Source of the DNA: Variovorax brevis
GTDB lineage: Bacteria > Pseudomonadota > Gammaproteobacteria > Burkholderiales > Burkholderiaceae_C
Reading direction: 5' to 3'
DNA: 64,000 bases
Assembly: GCF_030317105.1 (NCBI RefSeq)
Contig: NZ_JASZYG010000003.1
Span: 558,001-622,000 of the forward strand
Below are positions 19,753-28,563 of the stretch, piece after piece. Positions within the stretch are counted from its first letter, which is position 1, and every line of letters starts with the position of its first letter. Both the position numbers and the translations under genes were made by a program. Under the pieces are notes generated by a model. That model was not told the DNA's origin. It saw nothing but the letters and a program-made list of their open reading frames with translations, and searched no databases.

Positions 19753-20370
19753 ATGGCACCCGGACTTCAGGAAATCTTGCGGCTGTGCGCCGCCCACCCA
19801 CTCGCACCGGCGTGCGACCACTTCTACTTTCTGCGGCACGGGCAGACGGCGCGCAATGCGCTCAAGATCTTCCAGGCGCCGGACGAACCGCTCAACGAGA
19901 CCGGCATGGAGCAGGCCCGGCGCGCGGCCCAACTGCTCGCGGGCGAGCCCATTCGCACCATCGTTTGCAGCGATGCGCAGCGCGCTTTCGACACGGCGCA
20001 CACGGTCGCAGCGCCGCTGGGCCTCGTGCCGACGGCGACCGAAACGCTGCGCGAGCGCAACTTCGGCGTGTTGATCGGCACGTCTTCGGCCGACATCGAC
20101 TGGGCCTGCGATCCGGAGAACGGCGAGTCGCTGGAAGTCTTCGTGGCCCGCAAGCGCGCAGCGCTCGAAGCCGCCCTCGCCCAGCCCGGCCCGGTGCTGG
20201 TCGTGGCACATGGCGGCTCGCTGTATGTGCTGGCAGCGCTTCTGGGCGTGCCCGCCGACTTGACGGTGCTGGGCAACGCGCAGCCATTGCGTTTTGAGCG
20301 CCATGGCCCCAACTGGGTGATCAGGCCGCTGTTGCAGCAAGAGGTGGACGGCGCGGCGGCCATCGCCTGA
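19753..20370 (+). CDS. histidine phosphatase family protein
   Basis: Phosphoglycerate-mutase-like phosphatase of 205 residues. The catalytic loop FLRHGQTARNALKIFQ has the phospho-accepting His29, followed by LNETGMEQARRAAQLL, the motif TIVCSDAQRAFDTA and VLVVAHGGSLYVLAAL with the second catalytic histidine. It starts 15 bp after pssA, suggesting co-transcription. The substrate is unknown; family members act on phosphosugars, cobalamin precursors or proteins. Confidence 0.87.
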   Translation: MAPGLQEILRLCAAHPLAPACDHFYFLRHGQTARNALKIFQAPDEPLNETGMEQARRAAQLLAGEPIRTIVCSDAQRAFDTAHTVAAPLGLVPTATETLRERNFGVLIGTSSADIDWACDPENGESLEVFVARKRAALEAALAQPGPVLVVAHGGSLYVLAALLGVPADLTVLGNAQPLRFERHGPNWVIRPLLQQEVDGAAAIA

Positions 20371-20408
20371 GGCGCGCCCGACAGGTCCACCGCATAACCA
20401 CAGACGCC

Positions 20409-21368
20409 ATGGACTTCAAGGACTACTACAAGACGCTGGGCCTCGAGCGCACCGCCTCCGAGGAGGAAGTGCGCAAGACCTACCGCAAGCTCGCCCGCAA
20501 GTACCACCCCGACGTCAGCAAGGAGCCGGACGCCGAGTCGCGCATGCGCGACCTGAACGAGGCCTACGACGTGCTGCGCGACAAGGAAAAGCGTGCCGCC
20601 TACGACGCGCTGGCCGATCGCGTGGCGCGTGGCGGCAGCCCCGACGGCGAGTTCCGTCCGCCACCGGGCTGGGACGAAGGCTTCGAGTTCCATCGCGGCC
20701 CGGGGCAAGGTCCGGCCGACCATGCCGACTTCAGCGAGTTCTTCTCCTCGATCTTCGGCGAGGCACAGCGTCGCGGCGCAGCGCGCCAGAACTACCGGGC
20801 GCGCGGCGAGGACCACCATGCGGCGGTCGAGATCACGCTGGAAGACGCCCTCAACGGCGCGGAGCGCGAGATCACGCTGCGCGCGCTCGACATCGACGAG
20901 CAAGGCCATCAGCAGTGGAAGCCGCGCACCCTGAGCGTGAAGATCCCGGCCGGCGTGCGCCCGGGCCAGTTCATCCGGCTGGCCGGCCAGGGCATGCCGG
21001 GACATGGCGGCGAGCCGGCGGGCGACCTCTACCTGGAAGTGCGTATCGCGCCGCACAAGCTCTACCGCATCGAGGATCGCGACCTGTACATGACGCTGCC
21101 CGTGACGCCCACCGAGGCGGCGCTCGGCGCGCAGGTGCAGGTGCCCACGCCCACCGGTGGCGTCGTCGAGGTGACGGTGCCGCGCAATGCGCGCAACGGC
21201 CTCAAGCTGCGCCTGAAGGGGCGCGGCCTGGCGGGCAAGACGCCCGGCGACCTCTACCTGCTCATCGACATCGCCCTGCCGCCGGCCGACACCGACGCTG
21301 CGCGCAAGGCCTATGAAGAACTCGCCCGCGTCGCGCCTTTCGATCCGCGTCGCCATCTGGGAGTGTGA
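20409..21368 (+). CDS. cbpA: curved-DNA-binding J-domain chaperone CbpA
   Basis: DnaJ-type co-chaperone of 319 residues. The J domain occupies residues 5-70 with the HPD tripeptide at 33-35 (ARKYHPDVSKEP). A G/F-like linker and a DnaJ C-terminal domain (residues 135-300) follow, but the cysteine zinc finger is absent, as in CbpA rather than DnaJ. It stimulates DnaK and may bind curved DNA. The stop codon overlaps the start of the cbpM-like gene (TGATG). Confidence 0.92.
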   Translation: MDFKDYYKTLGLERTASEEEVRKTYRKLARKYHPDVSKEPDAESRMRDLNEAYDVLRDKEKRAAYDALADRVARGGSPDGEFRPPPGWDEGFEFHRGPGQGPADHADFSEFFSSIFGEAQRRGAARQNYRARGEDHHAAVEITLEDALNGAEREITLRALDIDEQGHQQWKPRTLSVKIPAGVRPGQFIRLAGQGMPGHGGEPAGDLYLEVRIAPHKLYRIEDRDLYMTLPVTPTEAALGAQVQVPTPTGGVVEVTVPRNARNGLKLRLKGRGLAGKTPGDLYLLIDIALPPADTDAARKAYEELARVAPFDPRRHLGV

Positions 21369-21703
21369 TGACCATGGCTACTGTTTCAGTTTCGCGCTTC
21401 ACCGCCACCGCAGTGAGCGAATCCGACCCCATTGCGGCGAGCGAACTCGCACATGCATGCGGCGCCGGAATCGACTGGGTGGTGCAGCTCGTCGAAGTGG
21501 GCATCGTCGAGGTCCGCGCGTCCGACCGGCCGCCGCAGGACTGGCGCTTCGAAAGCGACGCGCTGCAGTGCGCGCTGGAAGCGCGTCGACTCGAGCGCGA
21601 CTTCGGCGTCGGGCTGGACGCTGCCGCGCTCATCATCGACCTGGAGCGCGAGGTGCGCCGGCTCAAGGCCGTGCTTCAGGCCCGCGGCATCCGCGCAGCG
21701 TAG
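21368..21703 (+). CDS. cbpM: CbpM-like chaperone modulator
   Basis: Small protein of about 111 residues in the MerR-like CbpM family, which binds the J domain of CbpA and tunes its activity. Family features are the helix-turn pattern ELAHACGAGIDWVVQLVEVG and the C-terminal helix LIIDLEREVRRLKAVLQARG. A GTG at 21365 and ATGs at 21368 and 21374 are possible starts; 21368 overlaps the cbpA stop and indicates coupling. Context makes the assignment strong. Confidence 0.85.
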   Translation: MTMATVSVSRFTATAVSESDPIAASELAHACGAGIDWVVQLVEVGIVEVRASDRPPQDWRFESDALQCALEARRLERDFGVGLDAAALIIDLEREVRRLKAVLQARGIRAA

Positions 21704-21741
21704 CGCCGCGCGAAAAGCGTCAAACCAGCAGGCCTCGCGCG

Positions 21742-23040
21742 TCAGGCCCGCGCCGGTTGCGCGGCCAGTTCTGCCCGCTTGTCGTGCCCGACGATCAGCA
21801 CCAGCACAAAGGCCAGCACCGACAACAGCGCCAGGAACATCACGGCATAGACGTCGTTGCCCATCTTGTCCTTGAGAATCCCGAAGATCGTCGGACCCAC
21901 GTACCCGCCCAGATTGCCGATGGAATTGATCCACGCGATGCCCGCCGCCGCTGCGATGCCGCTGAGCAGCGCGGTCGGCACGGTCCAGAACACGGGCAGC
22001 GCGGTGAAGATGCCGAAGGCAGCCAGCGTCACCGCCGCCATCTTGGGAATCGGCGACGAAAGCTCGGCCGCGGCCACCAGGCCCACGAAGATGCAGGCCA
22101 ACGGGATCAGCAGGAACACCTTGCGCTCTTTCGTCGCGTCGGACCAGCGCGTCCAGAACAGCATCGCAATCGCGCCGACGAGGTACGGAAAGGCATTGAT
22201 GAAACCGATCTGCACATTGCTCAGGCCACCGAAGCCCTTGATGATCTGCGGCAGGAAGAAGCCCAGGCCATACAGCGGCACCGTGATGCCCATGTAGACG
22301 AAGCCCAGCGCAATCACGCGCCAGTTGAACAGCGACTGCTTCCAAGAAATGCTGTGGATCGATTCGCGGTTGCGCTGCTCGGCGTCCAGCGTGCCCTGCA
22401 GCCAGTCGCGCTCTTCGGTGGTGAGCCACTTCGCATCCTTCGGACGGTCCGGCAGGTAGAGCAGCACGAAGAAGGTCAGGATCAGCGCAGGCACCGCTTC
22501 GATGATGAAGAGCCACTGCCACCCGTGCATGCCGCCCGTGCCTTCCAGGTTCAGGATGAAGCCGGAAATCGGCGCGCCGATCACGGTTGAAATGGGAATC
22601 GCGAACATGAACCAGCCCACGATGCGCGCGCGGTACGCCGCCGGAAACCACAGCGTGATGTAGAAGATCACGCCGGGGAAGAAGCCCGCCTCGGCAATGC
22701 CGAGCAGGAAGCGGATCACGTTGAAGCTCGTCGCCCCGCCCACCCACGCCTGCGCGGCCGAGACCAGGCCCCAGCTGAACATGATGCGGGCGATCCACCG
22801 GCGCGCGCCAAAGCGCTCCAGCGCCAAATTGCTCGGCACCTCGAACAGGAAGTAGGCGATGAAAAAGATGCCGGCAGCGCTGCCGAAGATGGCGGCGGTG
22901 AAGCCCAGGTCCTTCGACATGCTTGCGCCCGCAAAGCCCAGATTCACGCGGTCCAGGTAGGCGATGAAATAGCTCACCATCAACAGCGGCAGCAGCCGCC
23001 AGCTGACCTTGGACACGGTTCTCTGCTCAATCGGATTCAT
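21742..23040 (-). CDS. MFS transporter, anion:cation symporter (ACS) type
   Basis: Twelve-helix transporter of 432 residues related to tartrate, phthalate and 4-hydroxyphenylacetate permeases. Helix 1 reads LLPLLMVSYFIAYLDRVNLG, with the family D-R-x-N-L-G motif. Later segments include LLGIAEAGFFPGVIFYITLWF and GWQWLFIIEAVPALIL. The start MNPIEQRTVSKVSW at 23040 is preferred; the open frame continues upstream into a repeat. No catabolic genes adjoin it, so the substrate is unknown. Confidence 0.9.
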   Translation of the reverse strand: MNPIEQRTVSKVSWRLLPLLMVSYFIAYLDRVNLGFAGASMSKDLGFTAAIFGSAAGIFFIAYFLFEVPSNLALERFGARRWIARIMFSWGLVSAAQAWVGGATSFNVIRFLLGIAEAGFFPGVIFYITLWFPAAYRARIVGWFMFAIPISTVIGAPISGFILNLEGTGGMHGWQWLFIIEAVPALILTFFVLLYLPDRPKDAKWLTTEERDWLQGTLDAEQRNRESIHSISWKQSLFNWRVIALGFVYMGITVPLYGLGFFLPQIIKGFGGLSNVQIGFINAFPYLVGAIAMLFWTRWSDATKERKVFLLIPLACIFVGLVAAAELSSPIPKMAAVTLAAFGIFTALPVFWTVPTALLSGIAAAAGIAWINSIGNLGGYVGPTIFGILKDKMGNDVYAVMFLALLSVLAFVLVLIVGHDKRAELAAQPARA

Positions 23041-23160
23041 TTGTTCTCCAGTGTTTTTATATGTGGCGCAATGTTGCGACCGGCGGGTTATACCCCCGTG
23101 AGAGGCAGCCCGCTTGTCAACGGCCGTGTGTCTCGCGAGCGCTGCGTGCCCCCATCCCGA

Positions 23161-23181
23161 CCTTCCCCCGGAGGGGGAAGG
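23161..23181. repeat. short palindromic hairpin in the MFS/livF gap
   Basis: CCTTCCCCC and GGGGGAAGG form a perfect 9-bp stem with a 3-base loop. A second, imperfect inverted pair (ATTCATCCCTGCCT against AGGCAAGGGGTGAAT) follows at 23186-23221 and runs up to the livF stop codon. The sequence resembles other GC-rich palindromes in intergenic gaps of this window and may act as a terminator for livF. Confidence 0.55.
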
Positions 23182-23220
23182 AGTCATTCATCCCTGCCTA
23201 CCCGTGAGGCAAGGGGTGAA

Positions 23221-23949
23221 TCAGTGCCCGACCTGCCCGCCCAGGTAGGCAGCTCGCACCGCATCGTCGGACCACAGCTGCGCCGGCTTGCCCGACACCG
23301 CCAGGCGGCCCGTCTCCAGCACATAGCCGCGATCGGCCAGCGAGAGCGCCATGCGCGCGTTCTGCTCGACCAGCAGCACCGTGGTGCCGCGCTTGCGAAT
23401 CTCCGCGATGATGGAGAACACTTTCTGCACGATCACCGGCGCCAGTCCCAGCGAAGGTTCATCGAGCAGGAGCAGCCGCGGCCTGGCCATCAATCCGCGT
23501 GCCACGGCCACCATCTGCTGCTGCCCGCCTGACAGCATCCAGCCCAGGGTGTCTGCAAAGGGGCGGATGTCGGGGAACAGGTCGAACATCTCGTCGGAAT
23601 CACGAATGAGTTCCGCCTTCGACAAGCGGCCGCGACTGGAGCCGCCGAGCATCATGTTTTCGCGCGAGGTGAGGCCGGGAAAAAGACGCCGGCCTTCAGG
23701 CACGTGCGAGATGCCGAGCTTGACGATGGCTTCAGGCCCCATGCCGGCAATCGATCGGCCATCGAACAGGATGTCCCCCGCCGCCGGTTTCAACAGGCCC
23801 GAGATGGCACGCAAGGTCGTCGACTTGCCGGCCCCATTGGCGCCCAGCAGGGTCACCACTTCGCCCGCATCCACGGACAGCGACAGCCCGTGCAGCGCCT
23901 CGATCTCGCCGTAGCGGACCACCAAGCCTTCAAGTGAAAGAAGGGGCAT
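23221..23949 (-). CDS. livF: branched-chain amino acid ABC transporter ATPase LivF
   Basis: Cytoplasmic ATPase of 242 residues, second ATP-binding subunit of a high-affinity branched-chain amino acid importer. Walker A is LLGANGAGKSTTLRAI, the signature is MLSGGQQQMVAVARGLM and Walker B is LLLLDEPSLGLAP, followed by VLLVEQNARMAL. The start MPLLSLEGLVVRYG at 23949 overlaps the end of the livM-livG gene by 20 bp. It is the last gene of the liv operon. Confidence 0.93.
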   Translation of the reverse strand: MPLLSLEGLVVRYGEIEALHGLSLSVDAGEVVTLLGANGAGKSTTLRAISGLLKPAAGDILFDGRSIAGMGPEAIVKLGISHVPEGRRLFPGLTSRENMMLGGSSRGRLSKAELIRDSDEMFDLFPDIRPFADTLGWMLSGGQQQMVAVARGLMARPRLLLLDEPSLGLAPVIVQKVFSIIAEIRKRGTTVLLVEQNARMALSLADRGYVLETGRLAVSGKPAQLWSDDAVRAAYLGGQVGH

Positions 23950-25696
23950 CGGGTTCGCTTCCAAGATAGGCGGCGATGACGTCGGGGTTGCGCAGCACCT
24001 CGGCCGCCACGCCATCGGCAATGCGGCGGCCGAAGTTCAGCACGGTGATGCTCTGCGCGACTTCACTCACCAGCGTCATGTCGTGGTCGATGATGAGGAT
24101 GGTCAGGCCGCGCGCACTGATGCGCTTGAGCAAGTCGCGCAGGCCCTGCTTCTCGGTGGAGTTCAGGCCCGCGGCGGGTTCATCGAGCAGCAGCAATGTC
24201 GGGTTGCCGGCGAGCGCGCGGGCGATCTCGATGAGTCGCTGGTGTCCGTAGGAAAAGCTGGGCACCAGTTCATGCGCACGCGCCTCCAACCCCACGAAGT
24301 CCAGTGCAGCGCGCGCACGTTCGACCAGCGCCGCATGGCCGCCGGCGATCTCGTTGCCCGGATGTTCGGCGCCGATGATCACGTTCTCCAGCGCGGTCAT
24401 CGAGCGGAACAGGCGGATGTTCTGGAAGGTGCGGCCCAGTCCGGACGCGGTGCGCACGTGCGGCGGCAAGGTGCTTACATCGCGGCCACCGAGCATCACG
24501 CGCCCGGCCGTCGCCACATAGATGCCGGACAGCACGTTGAGCGTCGTCGTCTTGCCCGATCCGTTCGGTCCGATCAGTGCATGCACTTCGCCGCGGCGCA
24601 CGGAAAAGGAAATATCGTCCACCGCCTTGACGCCGCCGAAGTGCTTGCTCAGGCCCTGCACTTCCAGCGCCACCTCGCCGGGATTCGCCGCGTCCGAATA
24701 GGCCGGCTTGAGCATCAGGTCCGCAGGCGCATCGGTGAAAGGCGCAGGCGCCAGCCAGCGGCGAACGCGATGCTGCACGAAGCCCCAGATGCCGTCCTGC
24801 ATGTAGCGGATGATGAGGATGATCGCCAGCCCGTAGATCGCCAGGTAAAGACCCGGCACGCTCTTGAGGAAGCGAAGGCTTTCCGGCAGCACGATGAGCA
24901 GCGCCGTGCCGATGAGCGCGCCAATCGGCGAGGCCACGCCCCCGAGCAGCGTCATCGTGATGAACACCACCGACTCCGCAAAGCTGAACTGGTCCGGGCT
25001 CACATAGGCAAAGCCGCCCGCGAAGAGCCCGCCGCCAATGCCGCCGAGGATGGCCGCCATGGCAAAGGCCGCCACCTTGGTCTTGTAGACGTTGATGCCC
25101 GCTACGCCTGCCGCGAGTTCGTTGTCGCGCACGGCCCGCATCGAGCGGCCGATGGGCGTCTGCGGCAGGCGCCACACGACGTAGCCAATGAGCGCGACGG
25201 CAAAGACGCACAGCCCCAGGAAGGCTTGCGACGACTCGAGCATCGCCGGCCGCTGGATGCGACTCACGCCGTCCGGCCCGTGCGTGACCGGAATCCAGTT
25301 GATCATGATGAGCGTCACGATCTGCTGGAAGCTGATGGTCACCATGGCCAGGTAGTGCCCGCCCAGCCGCAGCGTCGTCATGCCCAGGAAGGCGCCCATG
25401 ACGAGCGCGATGCCAATGCCCATCAGCAGCGCCACCCAGAAGTTCAGGTGCAGGTCCGCCGTGCCCAGCCCCACCGCGTAGGCGCCAAAGCCGAAGAAGG
25501 CGGCTTGCGCAAGATTGATCTGGCCGCACAGCCCCAGCACCACGGTGAGCCCGAACACCGCAATGGCGAAGGTCGAGGTCTGCACGAGGATGTGCGCCGT
25601 GTAGCCCTGCAGGGGCGTCGTCGAGACAAGCGCCACGGCAACTGCCGCGAGCGCCACGTAGGCCAGTGTTCCGATGACGCCGCGCTTGCCCGCCAC
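23930..25696 (-). CDS. livM: LivM-LivG fusion: permease joined to ATPase
   Basis: Single 588-residue protein that combines two liv subunits. Residues 1-315 are the LivM permease (VVLGLCGQINLAQAAFFGFG, then LGGHYLAMVTISFQQIVTL, about ten helices). Residues 340-588 are a LivG-type ATPase with Walker A LIGPNGSGKTTTLNVLSG, ALAGNPTLLLLDEPAAGLN and LIIDHDMTLVSEVAQ. Such fusions are known in Burkholderiales. No stop or frameshift separates the halves. It lies between livH and livF on the same strand with 2-bp and overlapping junctions. Confidence 0.93.
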   Translation of the reverse strand: MAGKRGVIGTLAYVALAAVAVALVSTTPLQGYTAHILVQTSTFAIAVFGLTVVLGLCGQINLAQAAFFGFGAYAVGLGTADLHLNFWVALLMGIGIALVMGAFLGMTTLRLGGHYLAMVTISFQQIVTLIMINWIPVTHGPDGVSRIQRPAMLESSQAFLGLCVFAVALIGYVVWRLPQTPIGRSMRAVRDNELAAGVAGINVYKTKVAAFAMAAILGGIGGGLFAGGFAYVSPDQFSFAESVVFITMTLLGGVASPIGALIGTALLIVLPESLRFLKSVPGLYLAIYGLAIILIIRYMQDGIWGFVQHRVRRWLAPAPFTDAPADLMLKPAYSDAANPGEVALEVQGLSKHFGGVKAVDDISFSVRRGEVHALIGPNGSGKTTTLNVLSGIYVATAGRVMLGGRDVSTLPPHVRTASGLGRTFQNIRLFRSMTALENVIIGAEHPGNEIAGGHAALVERARAALDFVGLEARAHELVPSFSYGHQRLIEIARALAGNPTLLLLDEPAAGLNSTEKQGLRDLLKRISARGLTILIIDHDMTLVSEVAQSITVLNFGRRIADGVAAEVLRNPDVIAAYLGSEPDAPSFT

Positions 25697-25698
25697 GT

Positions 25699-26574
25699 TC
25701 AGGCCTTCTCCGCGACGCGTTCGCCGAAGATGCCCTGCGGCCGGAAGATCAGGAAGGCGACGAGCACCAAGAAGGCAAATCCGTCCTTGTAAGGCACCGA
25801 CACGTACGCCGCGCCAAAGGTCTCGATCACGCCCAGCGCCAGCCCGCCGATGATCGCGCCCTTCACGTCACCGAAGCCGCCGATGATGGTTGCCGCAAAG
25901 GCCTTGAGCGCGATGGTCGAGCCCATCTGGATCGACACGAAAAGAATGGGCGCAACCAGGATGCCCGCCACGCCGCCCAGCAGCGCCGAGTAGACGAAGG
26001 TCAGCATGATCATGGCCGCGACGGGAATGCCGAGCAGCGCCGCCATCTCCTTGTCCTGCGATGTGGCCTGCAGCTTCTTGCCCAGCAGCGTGCGTTCGAA
26101 GAACCAGAAGTTGAAGGCCACCAGCAGCAGCGTGACGACCATGATGAGCAAATATTGGCTGTCCAGATACACCGGCCCGATCTGGAGCCCCGGCGTCTCG
26201 AACCAGCCTTGCAGCACCTGCGGTTGCGGCCCGTACAGCGCCAGCACCGTGTTCGACAAAAAGATCGACGCACCGATGGTCGCGATGATCACCGGCAGGA
26301 AGGTGCGGTTGCGCAGCGGGTAATAGACACCCAGGTTGAAGATCGCCCCCAGCAGCGCCATGCCCGCGAGCGCCGCCAGGAAGGCCCAACCGTAGGGCCA
26401 CTTCAGGTCCACCGCGAACACGACCATGAGGTACGCCCCCACCATCGAGAACTCGCCTTGCGCAAAGTTCACGACGTTGGTCGCGCGAAAGATCAGCACG
26501 AAGCCCAGCGCCACGAGCGCGTAGACCGAGCCGATGCCCAGGCCCGTGAAAAAGAGCTGAAGGGCAAGATCCAT
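25699..26574 (-). CDS. livH: branched-chain amino acid ABC permease LivH
   Basis: Membrane permease of 291 residues. The N-terminus MDLALQLFFTGLGIGSVYAL and the motif IFRATNVVNFAQGEFSMVGAY are diagnostic for LivH. Roughly eight helices are visible, and it ends in the family-like FRPQGIFGERV. The frame runs upstream to 26916, but that stretch is antisense-type sequence through livK, so the ATG at 26574 was chosen. It pairs with the LivM half of the fusion to form the import channel. Confidence 0.93.
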   Translation of the reverse strand: MDLALQLFFTGLGIGSVYALVALGFVLIFRATNVVNFAQGEFSMVGAYLMVVFAVDLKWPYGWAFLAALAGMALLGAIFNLGVYYPLRNRTFLPVIIATIGASIFLSNTVLALYGPQPQVLQGWFETPGLQIGPVYLDSQYLLIMVVTLLLVAFNFWFFERTLLGKKLQATSQDKEMAALLGIPVAAMIMLTFVYSALLGGVAGILVAPILFVSIQMGSTIALKAFAATIIGGFGDVKGAIIGGLALGVIETFGAAYVSVPYKDGFAFLVLVAFLIFRPQGIFGERVAEKA

Positions 26575-26584
26575 CGCAAGCGGA

Positions 26585-27734
26585 TCAGCTTGCCGATTCG
26601 ACGTGCTTGTCGAAGACGATGGTGCCCTTGTCGTTCCTGACGATGTTGTAGCCGTGCAGGCCGTCGCCGTTGGCGTCGAAGTTGTATTCGCCCTCGGCGC
26701 CCGCGTGCTTCTTGACCGACAGGATGGCCTCGCGGATGGCTTGCGGATCGGTCTTGCCGGCCTTGTTGATGGCCATGCACAGGACCGTGATGGCGTCGTA
26801 GGGCCAGGACGACTGGTTGTCCGGCGCCACCTTGGCCACCTCGCGATAGATCTTGCCGAAGGCCTTCGAGGCTTCGCTCGAATCTTCCGCGTAGTCGGCC
26901 ACGCCGAAGGTTCCATGAAGCGCCGGCCCGGCCAGCTTCAGCGCCGTGATGTTCACGATCGACGGCGAGCCGATGTAGGGAATGTTCACGCCCAGCTGGC
27001 GAAGTTGCCGCGCAAAAACGCCCAGATCGTTCTCGAAAGTGAAGTACGAGCCGAGGATGTCCGCACCGGACTGCTTGATCGCCAGCACGACCGGCGTGAA
27101 GTCCTGGCTTTGGTTGGCATAGCCCTGGTCGAGCACGATGGTGGCGCCGTCCAGCTTGGCGAGGCCGGCCGTCAGGGCCTTGCCGCCCGCGGTGCCGAAG
27201 GCATCGGTCGAATGCACGATGGCCCACTTCTTCTTGCCCAGCGTCTTGACGCCGTATTCGGCGATCACGCTGCCCGAGTACGAGTCATTGGGGCGAAAGC
27301 GGAAGAGCCAGGGGTTGCCCATGTGGGTGAGCGCCGGATCCGTGCCGCCGATGAGCACCGGCTTGCCGACCTTCAAAACGTCGGGTGCCATGGCGTGCGT
27401 TTGGCGTCGAACGGATCGAGCCGAGGAAGGCCACGATGTCAGTCTGCGATGCCAGCTTTGAAAAGGCCAGCACCACGCCGGGATTGGTGGTCTGGTCGTC
27501 CTCGACGATCAATTCCACCTGCTTGCCCAGCACCCCGCCTGCCTTGTTGACCGCATCGACCGCCAGCTTCGCGCCGATCTGCGCATAGCGCCCGGACTCC
27601 GCAGCGGGCCCGGTCACCGGCGCGCACATGCCGACCTTGATGGTTGCGCCCTGTGCCGACGCCCGGCCGACAAAGGCAGGCAGCGCCACGGCTGCAGAAA
27701 TCGCTCCGGAAAATCTGCGACGGGAAATGGTCAT
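26585..27734 (-). pseudogene. livK: livK-type amino acid binding protein, interrupted by a frameshift
   Basis: Periplasmic binding protein of the liv system, split between two frames. The first part (27734 to about 27405) has a twin-arginine-like leader MTISRRRFSGAISAAVALPA and the core GATIKVGMCAPVTGPAAESG. The second part resumes at about 27400 with MAPDVLKVGKPVLIGGTDP and continues normally to the stop at 26585. The junction reads IRST then out of frame; removing one base of the GGC run at 27403-27405 would restore the family-like continuous frame. Either the gene is a fresh pseudogene or the read has one extra base. If real, the liv transporter lacks its own receptor. Confidence 0.85.
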
Positions 27735-27984
27735 GTCTCTTCCTCTTCGTTGTTCTCAAAGATCGAAATTGACGCACTCGGCAGCGAGCAATGTATTTCA
27801 CGTATGTCACAAAAAAGTTAAGGGTATTCATCCATGGGTGCCGCATGGCACGAAGCACAGCTTTGGTGCGTCACCACGCCAAGCATCGGCGCCATTCGTG
27901 AAATAGAAGCGCGGACTGCGCGTTACCGGCGGATAGGATCGCCGGCGTCCAGCCATAGAGGCGAAGTTTTCAGGGAGAGAAAGA

Positions 27985-28545
27985 ATGATGAACGAGCAAA
28001 GGCCCGTGTCGTGGCTTTGCGCTGCCGCCCTGCTGGCGGCATTGAGCGCATGCGGCGCCAGGGGCGACAAGACGTCGCAAGCACCCGCCGCACCGATCAG
28101 TAAGGCCAACAGCCTTGTGGTGCCCGCCATCACCTATGGCAAGACCTCCGCCGGCTACAGCCTGAGTGCGTCGGACGACAAGTGCGATGTGCCAAGCGTC
28201 ATGCGCACTGCCCTGCGCGACAAGCTCAGCGCGCCGCTCGAGAATCTATTGCACGAGGCGACGCCCGTCGCGCCGGACATCCCCGTGCTCAAGCTGGAGA
28301 TCACCGACCTGCTCGCCAACGCGGGCGGCATCTACAGCGGACCGAAGATGGTCGAGATCAAGGGCACGCTCGAGCAGCAAGGCCAGGCGGTCGCGAGCTT
28401 CAAGGCCAGGCGCGCGTCCTTCCCGCTGATCGGCTTGCCGCGCACTACCTGCAACATCGTGAGCCGCGCGACCGACGCGCTGGCAGCCGACACGGTGGCG
28501 TGGCTCAAGCAACCGGTCGACGGGGTTTTCCTCGGCGACCGCTGA
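27985..28545 (+). CDS. lipoprotein of unknown function
   Basis: Secreted lipoprotein of 186 residues. The leader WLCAAALLAALSACG contains a lipobox (LSAC), so the cysteine near residue 23 is probably lipidated. The mature part has Cys at CDVPSVM and CNIVSRA, which could pair, and the segment LKLEITDLLANAGGIYSGPKM recalls periplasmic assembly lipoproteins, but I do not recognise a family. A GGGAGA ribosome-binding site precedes the ATG. It stands alone between livK and the valine operon, convergent with mmsB. Confidence 0.75.
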   Translation: MMNEQRPVSWLCAAALLAALSACGARGDKTSQAPAAPISKANSLVVPAITYGKTSAGYSLSASDDKCDVPSVMRTALRDKLSAPLENLLHEATPVAPDIPVLKLEITDLLANAGGIYSGPKMVEIKGTLEQQGQAVASFKARRASFPLIGLPRTTCNIVSRATDALAADTVAWLKQPVDGVFLGDR

Positions 28546-28563
28546 GCGACGCGGCGCGCCGCT

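Noticed and set aside
26575..26916. N-terminal extension of livH
   Set aside because: The extra residues are Arg/Ser/Pro-rich out-of-frame translation of livK; the LivH family start is at 26574.
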